From contig NZ_CP017147.1 in NCBI RefSeq assembly GCF_001741865.1, forward strand, positions 4,455,001-4,519,000: 64,000 bases of DNA. Direction: 5' to 3'. Position 1 is the stretch's first letter; the number at the start of each line of letters is the position of its first letter. The translations under genes were made by a program, and so were the position numbers. Source of the stretch: Bosea vaviloviae (GTDB lineage Bacteria; Pseudomonadota; Alphaproteobacteria; Rhizobiales; Beijerinckiaceae). This document shows positions 19,947 to 28,780 of the stretch, in pieces. A model generated the notes under the pieces. It did not search any database. It was given only the letters and a program-made list of their open reading frames with translations, and was not told the origin of the DNA.

Positions 19947-20191
19947 AGATCGATGCCGGTATGCGGTTTGCGTGCCTCGTTGATGATTTCCATCAGATCG
20001 ACGTCGTCACCGGGTTCCGCCCGCATCCGCGCATAGAATTCAGCCGCCGGCTCCCGCTCGGCCTCGCTCGCCTCATAGCGCTCAAGCGCCCTCTCGACGA
20101 CCTGTGCCACGGTACGCTTCTCGCGCTGTGCCAAACGGTGCGCGATATCGCGAGCCCGGGCGCTGCGGACGGACAATTGTGGTTCGGCCAT
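19943..20191 (-). CDS. vapB: VapB-type antitoxin (Rv0623-like)
   Basis: An 82-residue protein whose N-terminus 'LSVRSARARDIAHRLAQREKRTVAQVVERALERYE' looks like the PSK/Rv0623 ribbon-helix-helix antitoxin family. The C-terminal half (about 45-82) is acidic and probably wraps the toxin. GGAGGAGG lies at 20197-20204 on the minus strand, a strong ribosome-binding site 5 bp from the ATG. It should repress its own promoter at 20219-20247. Confidence 0.85.
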   Translation of the reverse strand: MAEPQLSVRSARARDIAHRLAQREKRTVAQVVERALERYEASEAEREPAAEFYARMRAEPGDDVDLMEIINEARKPHTGIDL

Positions 20192-20218
20192 AGCAACCTC
20201 CTCCGTTGAACAACCGGT

Positions 20219-20247
20219 ATTCTAAGGCCGACGGACCCTGCCATCAA
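20219..20247 (-). promoter_or_regulatory. vapBC promoter (-35 TTGATG, -10 TAGAAT)
   Basis: Read on the minus strand, TTGATG (20247-20242) and TAGAAT (20224-20219) are separated by exactly 17 bp and lie 28 bp upstream of the antitoxin ATG. This is a good sigma-70-type match (4/6 and 5/6). Confidence 0.6.
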
Positions 20248-20271
20248 GATGGCAACTGATGGCTTGATGGC
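20241..20271. promoter_or_regulatory. Candidate antitoxin operator overlapping the vapBC -35
   Basis: CCATCAAG (20241-20248) and CTTGATGG (20263-20270) form an inverted repeat that covers the -35 hexamer. Within it GATGGC occurs three times (20248, 20258, 20266). Ribbon-helix-helix antitoxins bind short repeated half-sites of this kind, so autoregulation is a reasonable inference. Confidence 0.5.
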
Positions 20272-20393
20272 AGCTATTCCCGTCAATTCAAATCTTCCCT
20301 GCGGGAGAGTCTGTGGACAGCGGGCAGAGTTCCGCCTATTTGTTGTGTTCACTGTCCGTTCCAGTTCCGCCTACGGCCGATTCTGACCTATCG

Positions 20394-21887
20394 ATGGCTA
20401 TGGCCACAGCAACCGCCCTCGTCACCCGCCTCGAAAACCGCGAGGCCGAGTACCGCGTCCAGCCTCACAACATCGAGGCGGAGCAGGCGCTGCTGGGCGC
20501 GATCCTGGTCAATAACGACGCCTTCTATCGCGTCTCCGACTTCCTGCTGCCGGACCATTTCTTCGAGGCTATCCACCAGCGCGTCTTCGAGTTGATGTCG
20601 AGCCTTGTCCGCGCCGGCAAGATCGCGACGCCGATCACGCTCAAGACCTTCGTCGGCGAGATGGACCTCGGCGGCATCACCGCCTCGCAATATCTTGCGC
20701 GCCTCGCCGCCGAGGCGACGACCGTCATCAACGCCGGCGACTATGGTCGCACGGTCTACGAACTCGCGATCCGCCGCCTGCTGATCGGTGTGGGTGAGGA
20801 TCTCGTCAACGTCGCCTATGACGCTCCCGTCGAGATGCCGCCGCGCGAACAGATCGAGGATGCCGAGCGCAAGCTCTACGAACTCGCCGAAAAGGGCCGC
20901 TATGAGGGCGGCTTCCAGAAATTCGACAACGCGCTGCGCATCGCGATCGACATGGCGGCCAACGCCTATGCGCGTGCCGGCGGCCTGTCTGGCATCTCGT
21001 CGGGCCTGCGCGATCTCGACCAGCGCATGGGCGGCCTGCAGCCCTCCGACCTGATCGTCCTCGCCGGCCGTCCCGCCATGGGCAAGACATCGCTTGCGAC
21101 CAACATCGCCTTCAACATCGCCAAGGCCTGGCGCGGCGAACGCCAGACCGACGGCTCGCTCAAGACCGTCGATGGCGGCATCGTCGCCTTCTTCTCGCTC
21201 GAAATGTCGGCCGACCAGCTCGCGACGCGTATCGTCGCCGAGCAGTCGGGTATCTCCTCCTACAAGATCAGGCAGGGCCGCATCACCGAGGCCGATTTTG
21301 CGCGCTTGACCGATGTCGCGGCGCAAATCGAGAAGTTGCCGCTCTATATCGACCAGACCGGCGGCATCTCGATCGCCCAGCTCGTCGCCCGCGCCCGCCG
21401 ATTGAAGCGTCAGAAGGGGCTCGATGTCCTCTTCATCGACTATCTGCAGCTCCTCTCCGGCTCGTCCAAGAACAACCAGAACCGCGTGCAGGAATTGACC
21501 GAGATCACCACCAGCCTGAAGGCGCTGGCGAAGGAGCTTGCCGTTCCGATCATTGCGCTTTCGCAGCTCTCGCGTCAGGTCGAAAGCCGCGACGACAAGC
21601 GCCCGCAGCTCTCGGATCTGCGTGAATCGGGCTCGATCGAGCAGGACGCCGACGTCGTGATGTTCGTCTACCGCGACGAATACTATCTCAAGGGCAAGGA
21701 GCCGCGCCCCGGCACCGAAGAACACAACAAGTGGCAGATCGAGATGGAGGCCGCCCATGGCGTGGCCGAGCTCATCATCGGCAAGCAGCGCCACGGCCCC
21801 ACCGGGGCGATCGCGCTCCAGTTCGACGCCGAGGTGACGCGCTTCTCCGACCGCGCCGACGAACTCCGACTCCCGGATCGCGAATGA
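20394..21887 (+). CDS. dnaB: Replicative DNA helicase
   Basis: A 497-residue hexameric helicase of the replication fork. The N-terminal domain (about 15-130, 'PHNIEAEQALLGAILV') is followed by the RecA-like C-terminal domain. That domain holds Walker A GRPAMGKTSLA (about 224), 'FFSLEMSADQLATRI', Walker B DVLFIDYLQLL (about 345), and 'SQLSRQVESRDDKRPQLSD'. The ATG at 20394 is chosen because the frame upstream (to 20313) has no DnaB-like sequence; an ATG two codons later is an alternative. Its stop overlaps alr by four bases. Confidence 0.95.
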   Translation: MAMATATALVTRLENREAEYRVQPHNIEAEQALLGAILVNNDAFYRVSDFLLPDHFFEAIHQRVFELMSSLVRAGKIATPITLKTFVGEMDLGGITASQYLARLAAEATTVINAGDYGRTVYELAIRRLLIGVGEDLVNVAYDAPVEMPPREQIEDAERKLYELAEKGRYEGGFQKFDNALRIAIDMAANAYARAGGLSGISSGLRDLDQRMGGLQPSDLIVLAGRPAMGKTSLATNIAFNIAKAWRGERQTDGSLKTVDGGIVAFFSLEMSADQLATRIVAEQSGISSYKIRQGRITEADFARLTDVAAQIEKLPLYIDQTGGISIAQLVARARRLKRQKGLDVLFIDYLQLLSGSSKNNQNRVQELTEITTSLKALAKELAVPIIALSQLSRQVESRDDKRPQLSDLRESGSIEQDADVVMFVYRDEYYLKGKEPRPGTEEHNKWQIEMEAAHGVAELIIGKQRHGPTGAIALQFDAEVTRFSDRADELRLPDRE

Positions 21888-23014
21888 GCACCTTCGATTC
21901 AGCCGACGCCGCGACCGCCGGCGCCATCCTCACCGTCGATCTCGGCGCGCTGGTCGCCAATTGGCGGGCGCTGGGCGCGCGTGCCGGCACGGAAGCCGGC
22001 GCGGTGGTCAAGGCGAACGCCTATGGCATCGGCATCGAACCGGCAGTGACAGCGCTCGCCAGGGCCGGCTGCCGCAGCTTCTTCGTCGCGCATCTCTCCG
22101 AGGGGATCCGGGCGCGCAGCGTTGCCCCCGATGCAGCGGTCTATATCCTCAATGGACTGCTACCCGACACATCCGGCCTCTATGCGGAACACGGGCTGTC
22201 ACCCGTGCTCGGTTCGCATGAGGAACTGCTGGAATGGGCCTCCTTTCGCCAGACCGGCGCACAGGTCCGGCCGGCGGCGCTGCATGTCGATACCGCGATG
22301 AACCGGCTCGGGCTCTGGCCCGGCGAGGGGCTCAATCTGGCCCGCGAGCGCAGCGGCGTGATCGCCGCGGCCGGGATCGGGCTGGTGATAAGCCATTTCG
22401 CCTCCTCCGAGGACGAGGCGGACCCGGCCAATGCCCGCCAGATCGCAGCCTTCGCCGAGATCGCGGCCGCATTCCCGGACACGCCGGCCTCGCTGAAGAA
22501 TTCCTCCGGCCATTTCCTGAAGGACTGCCCGTCCTATCAGCTCACCCGGCCAGGCTATGCGCTCTATGGCGGCAACCCGACGCCGGGCCAGGCCAACCCG
22601 ATGCAGCCCGTCATCGGCCTGGAGGCGCGCATCATCCAGCTGCGCGAGGTCGAGGCCGGTACGCAGGCCGGCTATAACGGTCGCTGGACGGCCAAGAGCC
22701 GGCGCAAGCTCGCCACCATCTGCCTCGGCTATGCCGACGGCTACCCGCGCAATGCGAGCTGGACCAATACCGTCACGGGCGGCTCGGCGCTGGTCGGCGG
22801 CGTCATCTGTCCTTTCGTCGGCTCTGTCTCGATGGATCTGATCATCGTCGACGTCACCGAAGCTCCGGCCGACGCCGCGGTTCGCGGCGAGAGCGTGACC
22901 CTGATCGGCGGCCCACTCGATATCGAGACGGTCGGCGCCGGGGCCAAGACGATCGGCTACGAGATCCTGACCAGCCTCGGCCGGCGTTATGCGCGCCGCT
23001 ATGTCGGGCTTTGA
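21884..23014 (+). CDS. alr: Alanine racemase
   Basis: A 376-residue PLP enzyme interconverting L- and D-alanine for peptidoglycan. The PLP lysine is in 'VVKANAYGIG' (about residue 41) and the second catalytic Tyr region is 'LGYADGYPR' (about 280). 'HVDTAMNRLG' and 'NSSGHFL' are also family motifs. The ATG overlaps the dnaB stop (ATGA), implying coupling. An intergenic palindrome fills most of the gap to radA. Confidence 0.95.
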   Translation: MSTFDSADAATAGAILTVDLGALVANWRALGARAGTEAGAVVKANAYGIGIEPAVTALARAGCRSFFVAHLSEGIRARSVAPDAAVYILNGLLPDTSGLYAEHGLSPVLGSHEELLEWASFRQTGAQVRPAALHVDTAMNRLGLWPGEGLNLARERSGVIAAAGIGLVISHFASSEDEADPANARQIAAFAEIAAAFPDTPASLKNSSGHFLKDCPSYQLTRPGYALYGGNPTPGQANPMQPVIGLEARIIQLREVEAGTQAGYNGRWTAKSRRKLATICLGYADGYPRNASWTNTVTGGSALVGGVICPFVGSVSMDLIIVDVTEAPADAAVRGESVTLIGGPLDIETVGAGAKTIGYEILTSLGRRYARRYVGL

Positions 23015-23032
23015 GATGACCCGCCATCCGCG

Positions 23033-23109
23033 CGTCATGCTCGGGCTCGACCCGAGCATCTCCTGCAAGAGATTCTCGGGTCTGCGCTTCGCTTCGCCCG
23101 AGCATGACG
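23033..23109. repeat. Intergenic palindrome (CGTCATGCTCGGG family) abutting radA
   Basis: CGTCATGCTCGGGC (23033-23046) is mirrored perfectly by GCCCGAGCATGACG (23096-23109); internal CCCGAGCATCTC and GAGAT segments allow further folding. Related copies occur at 38775-38891 and 52122-52214. The element ends four bases before the radA ATG, occupying the place of a normal ribosome-binding site. Confidence 0.85.
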
Positions 23110-23113
23110 GCTG

Positions 23114-24511
23114 ATGGCCAAGCGCGGACCGACCTATATCTGCCAAGCTTGCGGGGCGGTCTATCATCGCTGGCAAGGCAAATGCGACGCCTGCGGCACC
23201 TGGTCCTCGCTATCTGAGGAGGCCCAGGCTGCGCCTGTTCCCGGTGGCCGCACCTCGTCGAACGGCAAGGCGCGAGGGCGCGTCTTCGCCCTGGAGACCC
23301 TGAAGGGCGACACGCAGGACGCACCGCGCATCAAGGCCGGCATCGGCGAACTCGACCGCGTCACCGGCGGCGGCTTCGTGCCGGGCTCGGTGCTGCTGAT
23401 CGGCGGCAATCCCGGCATCGGCAAATCGACCTTGCTGATGCAGGCCTGCGCCGCTCTCGCGCTCTCCGGCCGCCGCGTCGTCTATGTCTCGGGCGAGGAA
23501 TCGACCGGCCAGGTCCGCTTGCGCGCCGAGCGCATGGGGCTGGCCGAAGCCCCGGTCGATCTGGCGGCGGAAACCAATGTCGAAGACATCATTGCGACCT
23601 TGGGCCAGGGCAGCCGCCCTGCCCTGGTGGTGATCGATTCGATCCAGACGATGTGGTCGGGCGAGGTCGAGAGCGCGCCGGGTACCGTCACCCAGGTTCG
23701 CGGCTCGGCGCAGGCACTGATCCGCTATGCCAAGACCAGCGGCGCCTGCCTGATTCTCGTCGGCCATGTCACCAAGGACGGGCAGATCGCCGGCCCCCGC
23801 GTCGTCGAGCACATGGTCGACGCCGTGCTCTCCTTCGAGGGCGAAGGCGCGCATGCCTTCCGCATCCTGCGCGCCCAGAAGAACCGTTTCGGCCCCACCG
23901 ACGAAATCGGCGTTTTTGAGATGACCGGGATGGGCCTGTCGGAGGTTACCAACCCCTCGGCGCTTTTCCTCGCGGACCGGGATCAGGCGGCGCCAGGCGC
24001 AGCGGTCTTCGCCGGGATCGAGGGCACGCGGCCCGTACTGGTCGAGATCCAGGCCCTGGTCGCTCCGACCTCGCTGGGCACGCCGCGCCGTGCCGTCGTC
24101 GGCTGGGACAACAGCCGCCTGGCCATGGTGCTGGCCGTGCTCGAGACCCATGGCGGGCTCAAGCTTGGCCAGCACGATGTCTATCTGAATGTCGCGGGCG
24201 GCCTGCGGGTCAACGAGCCCGCCGCCGATCTGGCGGTCGCCGCCGCGCTGGTCTCATCGCTGAGCGGGGCGATCCTGCCGCCGGAATCGGTCTATTTCGG
24301 CGAGATCGCGCTGTCGGGCGCGATTCGGCCGGTATCGGTCGCACCCGCGCGCCTGCGCGAGGCTTCCAAGCTCGGCTTCGAATCGGCGCTGATGCCTTCG
24401 GGCGGCGCAGATACGGGTGATGGCGGCGGGCTGATGCTGCGGCGCTTCGGCCATGTCACGGAGCTTGTTGCCGATATAGCGGCGCGTGCACCTCGCAGAG
24501 ATGTGAAATGA
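23114..24511 (+). CDS. radA: DNA repair protein RadA
   Basis: A 465-residue RecA-related branch-migration ATPase. It has a four-cysteine zinc finger at about residues 10-29 (ICQACG...KCDACG), Walker A GGNPGIGKSTL (about 97), the RadA signature KNRFG (about 257) and a Lon-protease-like C-terminal domain ('LNVAGGLRVNEPAADLAVA'). No Shine-Dalgarno-like sequence is visible because a palindrome ends at 23109; the N-terminus MAKRGPTYICQACG is nevertheless the normal one. Confidence 0.95.
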   Translation: MAKRGPTYICQACGAVYHRWQGKCDACGTWSSLSEEAQAAPVPGGRTSSNGKARGRVFALETLKGDTQDAPRIKAGIGELDRVTGGGFVPGSVLLIGGNPGIGKSTLLMQACAALALSGRRVVYVSGEESTGQVRLRAERMGLAEAPVDLAAETNVEDIIATLGQGSRPALVVIDSIQTMWSGEVESAPGTVTQVRGSAQALIRYAKTSGACLILVGHVTKDGQIAGPRVVEHMVDAVLSFEGEGAHAFRILRAQKNRFGPTDEIGVFEMTGMGLSEVTNPSALFLADRDQAAPGAAVFAGIEGTRPVLVEIQALVAPTSLGTPRRAVVGWDNSRLAMVLAVLETHGGLKLGQHDVYLNVAGGLRVNEPAADLAVAAALVSSLSGAILPPESVYFGEIALSGAIRPVSVAPARLREASKLGFESALMPSGGADTGDGGGLMLRRFGHVTELVADIAARAPRRDVK

Positions 24512-24618
24512 CACGGACGCAATGGTGACGCAGGCCATGCGAGCGCGTATAGCAAAAACGATGTGGCCCGCCCATTTCACGCAGGCCTTCCTGAGTTCTT
24601 AAGCGAAGCGGCTTGTCC

Positions 24619-25302
24619 ATGCCTGTCACCATCCTCGATCTCGTCGTCATCGGCGTGATTTTGATCTCGGCATTGCTGGCCGCCGTGCGCGGTCTGACGC
24701 GCGAAGTGCTGGCGATTGCCTCCTGGGTCGCCGCTGCCGCCGTGGCCTGGGTCTTCCACCCGCAGCTCTTGCCGCTCGCCAAGCAGTATATCCCCAATGA
24801 CACGATCGCCCTGATCGCCTCGATCTCGGCGCTGTTCCTGGTGACCTTGATCGTGGTTTCGCTGGTGACGGCGCGGATTTCGGACTTCGTGCTGGATTCA
24901 CGCATCGGCGCACTGGATCGGACGCTCGGCTTCGTCTTCGGCGCCGGTCGCGGCCTGCTGCTCGCCGTCGTCGGCTATCTGTTCTTCAGCGCGCTGCTGC
25001 CCGAGAAGAACCTGCCGTCCTGGGCCAAGGATGCGCGCGCCCGCCCGATTCTGGAGGAAACCGGCCGCTCGCTCTTGACGATGCTGCCGCAAGACATCAA
25101 CTCCGACATGATCAAGAAGATGCTCAAGCCCAAGACGGGCGAGGAGCCGACGGAGGCGCCGGCCGAGGAGCCTCGCCCCCCCGCCAGCCCGACCGCCGAC
25201 CCACAGCGTCGCACCCAGGTGCCCAATGCCAACGACAAGCAGGCATTGCAGCGGGTGATCGAAGCTGGCAAAGCAACGACGCCTGCCCAACCCCGTCCGT
25301 AA
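24619..25302 (+). CDS. cvpA: CvpA family membrane protein
   Basis: A 227-residue inner-membrane protein with four hydrophobic segments in the first 125 residues (MPVTILDLVVIGVILISALL; 'GFVFGAGRGLLLAVVGYLFF'). It ends in a Pro/Glu-rich cytosolic tail (about 175-227). CvpA is required for colicin V production in E. coli and its gene precedes purF in many bacteria, as here. An in-frame TTG at 24613 is an alternative start two codons upstream. Confidence 0.9.
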   Translation: MPVTILDLVVIGVILISALLAAVRGLTREVLAIASWVAAAAVAWVFHPQLLPLAKQYIPNDTIALIASISALFLVTLIVVSLVTARISDFVLDSRIGALDRTLGFVFGAGRGLLLAVVGYLFFSALLPEKNLPSWAKDARARPILEETGRSLLTMLPQDINSDMIKKMLKPKTGEEPTEAPAEEPRPPASPTADPQRRTQVPNANDKQALQRVIEAGKATTPAQPRP

Positions 25303-25346
25303 TTCGAGCGTAGAGACCTCCCAGTCCTGCCGCATTGGAGCCCGTG

Positions 25347-26819
25347 ATGACGCTGCAGACCGAAGCCGAAGCCGCTTTTGACCCCAATGCCGATCGGCTG
25401 CGGGAGGAATGCGGTGTCTTCGGCATCTTCGGACATGCCGACGCCGCCGCGCTGACGGCGCTCGGCCTGCACGCCCTGCAGCATCGCGGCCAGGAGGCTG
25501 CGGGCATCGTGACCTTCGACGGCAAGCGCTTCCACTCCGAGCGCAGGCTCGGCCTCGTCGGCGACGCTTTCTCGGAAGTCTCCGTCATCGAGAAGCTCAA
25601 GGGCAAGCAGGCCATCGGCCATGTCCGCTATTCGACCACCGGCGAGACCATCCTGCGCAACGTCCAGCCGCTCTTCGCCGAGCTCCATGGCGGCGGGTTC
25701 GCGGTCGCGCATAACGGCAACCTGACCAACGGCCTGACGCTGCGGCGCAACCTCGTCCGCGACGGTGCGATCTATCAGTCGACCTCGGACACCGAGGTGC
25801 TGCTCCAACTCGTCGCGCGCAGCCGCAAACCGCGCTTCATCGAGCGCTTCGTCGAGGCCATCCGCCAGATCGAGGGCGCCTATGCCTTCGTCGGCATGAC
25901 CAACAAGAAGCTGATCGGCGCCCGCGATCCGCTCGGCATCCGCCCGCTGGTGCTGGGCGAGCTCGACGGCTGCCCGATCCTGACCTCCGAGACCTGCGCG
26001 CTCGACATCATCGGCGCGAAATTCGTTCGCGAGATCGAGAACGGCGAGGTTGTCGTCATTTCCGAGAGCGGCATCGAGAGCCACAAGCCGTTCCCACCGA
26101 TGGTCGAGCGGCCTTGCATCTTCGAGTACATCTATTTCGCCCGGCCCGACTCCATCGTGAAGGGCCGCAGCATCTATGAACGCCGTAAGCAGATGGGCGC
26201 CCAGCTCGCGGCCGAAGCCCCGGCCAATGCCGATGTGATCGTACCCGTGCCCGATTCCGGCGTACCGGCCGCGCTCGGCTTCGCCCAGGCGAGCGGTATT
26301 CCCTTCGAGCTCGGCATTATCCGCAACCATTATGTCGGCCGCACCTTCATCGAACCGACGCAGAAGGTTCGCGAGCTCGGCGTGCGCCTGAAGCATTCCG
26401 CCAATCGCAGCGTCGTCGAGGGCAAGAGCATCGTGCTCGTCGACGATTCGATCGTGCGCGGCACGACCTCGCTCAAGATCGTCAAGATGATGCGCGAGGC
26501 CGGCGCACGCGAGGTGCATTTCCGCATCTCCTCACCGCCGATCACCCATCCCGATTATTACGGCATCGACACGCCCGATCGCGAAAAACTGCTCGCCGCG
26601 ACGCATTCGCTCGAGGAGATGCGCCAGTTCGTCGGCGCCGATTCGCTGGCTTTCCTCTCGGTCGACGGGCTCTATCGCGCCATGGGGCATGCCGGCCGCG
26701 ACCCCGTCCGCCCTCAGTTCACCGATCATTGCTTCACCGGCGATTATCCGACCTCGCTGACCGATGTGGTCGGCGAGAGCGCCAAGCAGCAGATTTCGCT
26801 GCTGGCCGAAGCCGGCTGA
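25347..26819 (+). CDS. purF: Amidophosphoribosyltransferase
   Basis: A 490-residue enzyme for the first committed step of purine synthesis, making phosphoribosylamine from PRPP and glutamine. The Ntn nucleophile Cys22 in REECGVFGIFGH implies removal of a 21-residue propeptide, as in the Bacillus-type enzymes. The glutaminase domain is about 22-260 and the PRTase domain has the PRPP loop VLVDDSIVRGTTS (about 365). The ATG at 25347 has GGAG at 25337-25340; GTG at 25344 and TTG at 25335 are in frame but less convincing. Confidence 0.96.
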   Translation: MTLQTEAEAAFDPNADRLREECGVFGIFGHADAAALTALGLHALQHRGQEAAGIVTFDGKRFHSERRLGLVGDAFSEVSVIEKLKGKQAIGHVRYSTTGETILRNVQPLFAELHGGGFAVAHNGNLTNGLTLRRNLVRDGAIYQSTSDTEVLLQLVARSRKPRFIERFVEAIRQIEGAYAFVGMTNKKLIGARDPLGIRPLVLGELDGCPILTSETCALDIIGAKFVREIENGEVVVISESGIESHKPFPPMVERPCIFEYIYFARPDSIVKGRSIYERRKQMGAQLAAEAPANADVIVPVPDSGVPAALGFAQASGIPFELGIIRNHYVGRTFIEPTQKVRELGVRLKHSANRSVVEGKSIVLVDDSIVRGTTSLKIVKMMREAGAREVHFRISSPPITHPDYYGIDTPDREKLLAATHSLEEMRQFVGADSLAFLSVDGLYRAMGHAGRDPVRPQFTDHCFTGDYPTSLTDVVGESAKQQISLLAEAG

Positions 26820-26838
26820 GCCCCGCTCAAGGAAGCCC

Positions 26839-27579
26839 ATGTCCAAGCCTCTGGAAGGGCGCGTCGCGCTCGTCACCGGCGCATCGCGCGGCATCGGCCG
26901 GGCGGCGGCGCTCGCCTTCGCCCAGGCCGGAGCACATGTCGTCGCGCTTGCCCGCACCACCGGGGCTCTCGAAGAGCTGGACGACGAGATTCTGGCGTTG
27001 GGCGGCAGCACGACGCTCGTCCCGGTCGACCTCGCGGATACTGCCGCGATCGAGAAGCTCGGCCCTGCCCTGCTGCAGCGCTGGGGCAAGCTCGACATCC
27101 TCCTGGCCAATGCCGGCATCCTGGGGCCGTTGACGCCCCTGACCCATGCCTCGCCGAAGGAATGGGCCAATGTGTTCGACACCAATGTCACGGCGAATTG
27201 GCGCTTGCTGAAATCGGTCGAGCCGGCGCTGCAGGCATCGGACGCCGCCCGCGTGATCCTGATGTCCTCGGGCGCCGCGCATAAATGCCTGGCCTATTGG
27301 GGGCCGTATTCGATCTCCAAGGCCGCCGTCGAAGCGATGGCGCGCACCTATGCTGCCGAGACGGTGACGACACCGCTGAAGGTGATGCTGGTCAATCCGG
27401 GCCCGCTGCGGACAAAAATGCGCGCCGAGGCGATGCCGGGCGAGGATCCGCTGACGCTCAGGACGCCGGAGGAGCTGGCACCGCATCTGGTCGAGATCGC
27501 TTCGCCCGCATGGAGCGAGACCGGCAAGATCTTCGATTTTCCGCAGGGAAAAGTGCTGACGCCGCAAATGCCGGCCTGA
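26839..27579 (+). CDS. SDR family NAD(P)-dependent oxidoreductase
   Basis: A 246-residue classical short-chain dehydrogenase. It has TGASRGIG at residues 13-20, an acidic 'PVDLADT' after the second strand, 'LLANAGI', and the catalytic Tyr/Lys in 'YWGPYSISKAAVEAM' (Tyr157, Lys161). The substrate cannot be predicted. It follows purF by 19 bp with GGAAG upstream of its ATG, so it is probably cotranscribed; this purF-SDR order is frequent in Hyphomicrobiales. Confidence 0.88.
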   Translation: MSKPLEGRVALVTGASRGIGRAAALAFAQAGAHVVALARTTGALEELDDEILALGGSTTLVPVDLADTAAIEKLGPALLQRWGKLDILLANAGILGPLTPLTHASPKEWANVFDTNVTANWRLLKSVEPALQASDAARVILMSSGAAHKCLAYWGPYSISKAAVEAMARTYAAETVTTPLKVMLVNPGPLRTKMRAEAMPGEDPLTLRTPEELAPHLVEIASPAWSETGKIFDFPQGKVLTPQMPA

Positions 27580-27624
27580 GGGAGCCTTATCGACAGGCCG
27601 GACGGCTCGACCGTTGGAGTAACG

Positions 27625-28458
27625 ATGCTCGCACGCTGCGTCCTGTCGCTGTCCGCCCTTGCCGTTCTCGGCCTGGCATCGGCCATGATGATGACGGGGC
27701 AAGCCGTCGCGGATGGCGGTCCCGTTGCCCCGTCCGCCTCCCTGGTCGAGGAGTTGCGCCGAACCTGCCGCTCCGGCTCCGAGCCGTCACTCGCGATGCC
27801 ATCGGCCGACGCGCAGGCGCTGATCGCGCAGGCGCGGGAGTTGATCGCACGCCATGACCGGGCTCTCGCGGCCTGCAACCAGTTGATCGACGGCGGAAGC
27901 CTCTCGGGCGGCGAGCTCGCGACCGCCCTACTCGATCGCGGGGACCTCCTCGCGTCGGGAACCGGCGATGCCTACGCCCGCGCAGTTGCCGATTACGACC
28001 GGGCCATCGCCCTTGCGCCGCCCCTCGCCATCGCCTTCGCCAAACGCGGCAAGGCTCATCTGCTCTATATGAGGGACCTTCGGCGGGCCTTGCGCGACCT
28101 CGATACGGCCATCCGCCTCGACCCGTCGCAAGCGGATTTCCTTGTCACGCGCGCATCGATTCAGGCGTCGCTCGGAGAGCCGAACAAGGCTCTCACCGAC
28201 CTCGATCGAGCCATCGCCCTGGCGCCCGCATTGGAAAACGCCTGGACCGTCCGCGGCTTGACCCATTTCAACAAGGGCGACACCGCCCGGGCCATCGCCG
28301 ATTTCGGTGAAGCTATCCGTCTCGCACCCGATGTAGATGAGAATTATCGCTTCCGCGCCGTAGCCAGGCGTGCGGCCGGCGATCAGGACGGGGCCCGAGC
28401 CGACGAAGCCAAGCTGGGCGAGCTATCGTCGCGAAAGACCGCCCCCCCATCGCGGTAG
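27625..28458 (+). CDS. Secreted tetratricopeptide-repeat protein
   Basis: A 277-residue protein with an N-terminal signal sequence (hydrophobic 7-22, then 'MMTGQAVADGG'). Three to four TPR units follow between about residues 113 and 260, recognisable by the recurring 'DYDRAIALAP', 'DLDTAIRLDP', 'DLDRAIALAP' and 'DFGEAIRLAP'. The TPR array suggests protein-protein interaction in the periplasm; no specific function can be assigned. It is the last gene of the plus-strand run. Confidence 0.75.
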   Translation: MLARCVLSLSALAVLGLASAMMMTGQAVADGGPVAPSASLVEELRRTCRSGSEPSLAMPSADAQALIAQARELIARHDRALAACNQLIDGGSLSGGELATALLDRGDLLASGTGDAYARAVADYDRAIALAPPLAIAFAKRGKAHLLYMRDLRRALRDLDTAIRLDPSQADFLVTRASIQASLGEPNKALTDLDRAIALAPALENAWTVRGLTHFNKGDTARAIADFGEAIRLAPDVDENYRFRAVARRAAGDQDGARADEAKLGELSSRKTAPPSR

Positions 28459-28566
28459 GCGGCACGATCTTCGCAGCGAGCCGATCGGGCTTTTGGTGCA
28501 CGCTCACGAATAGGCGCGGGCAGGGGTGAGGTGTCGGCCACTGGACCAGTGGCGCGACGACCTTGC

Positions 28567-28646
28567 CGTCATTGCGAGCGCAGCGAAGCAATCCAGGCGG
28601 GTTCGCTCTACGTCCCCTGGATTGCTTCGCTGCGCTCGCAATGACG
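28567..28646. repeat. Perfect intergenic palindrome (GTCATTGCGAGCG family)
   Basis: Two perfectly complementary 31-base arms, 28567-28597 and 28616-28646, begin CGTCATTGCGAGCGCAGCGA and are separated by 18 bp. Repeats starting GTCATTGCGAGCG are widespread in many bacterial genomes. Perfect arm identity suggests recent arrival or active gene-conversion-like upkeep. Confidence 0.9.
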
Positions 28647-28702
28647 ATGGAGCAGCGGTGGGGTCACGGCCAAAGCGTCAAACGGCCGCCCCCTCACCCT
28701 GC

Positions 28703-28721
28703 CCTCTCCCTACGGGAGAGG
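28703..28721. repeat. Short hairpin CCTCTCCC-tac-GGGAGAGG
   Basis: An 8-bp perfect stem with a 3-base loop, embedded in the 'CCCCTCACCCTGCCCTCTCC' type of repeat often seen between proteobacterial genes. It is followed 18 bp later by eight Ts on the plus strand. Confidence 0.6.
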
Positions 28722-28780
28722 ATTCCTCGCGCCTGCTGGTTTTTTTGGGGCGCACGCATCCAGGGAATAGGCAAACCGCG

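Larger units (their letters stand above)
28459..28780. other. Convergent intergenic region with two palindromes, no gene seen
   Basis: The 322 bp between the convergent TPR protein and der contain the perfect palindrome at 28567-28646 and a smaller CCTCTCCC/GGGAGAGG hairpin at 28703-28721. A T-run (28740-28747) follows on the plus strand, which might act as a weak terminator. I see no supported coding sequence. Confidence 0.6.
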
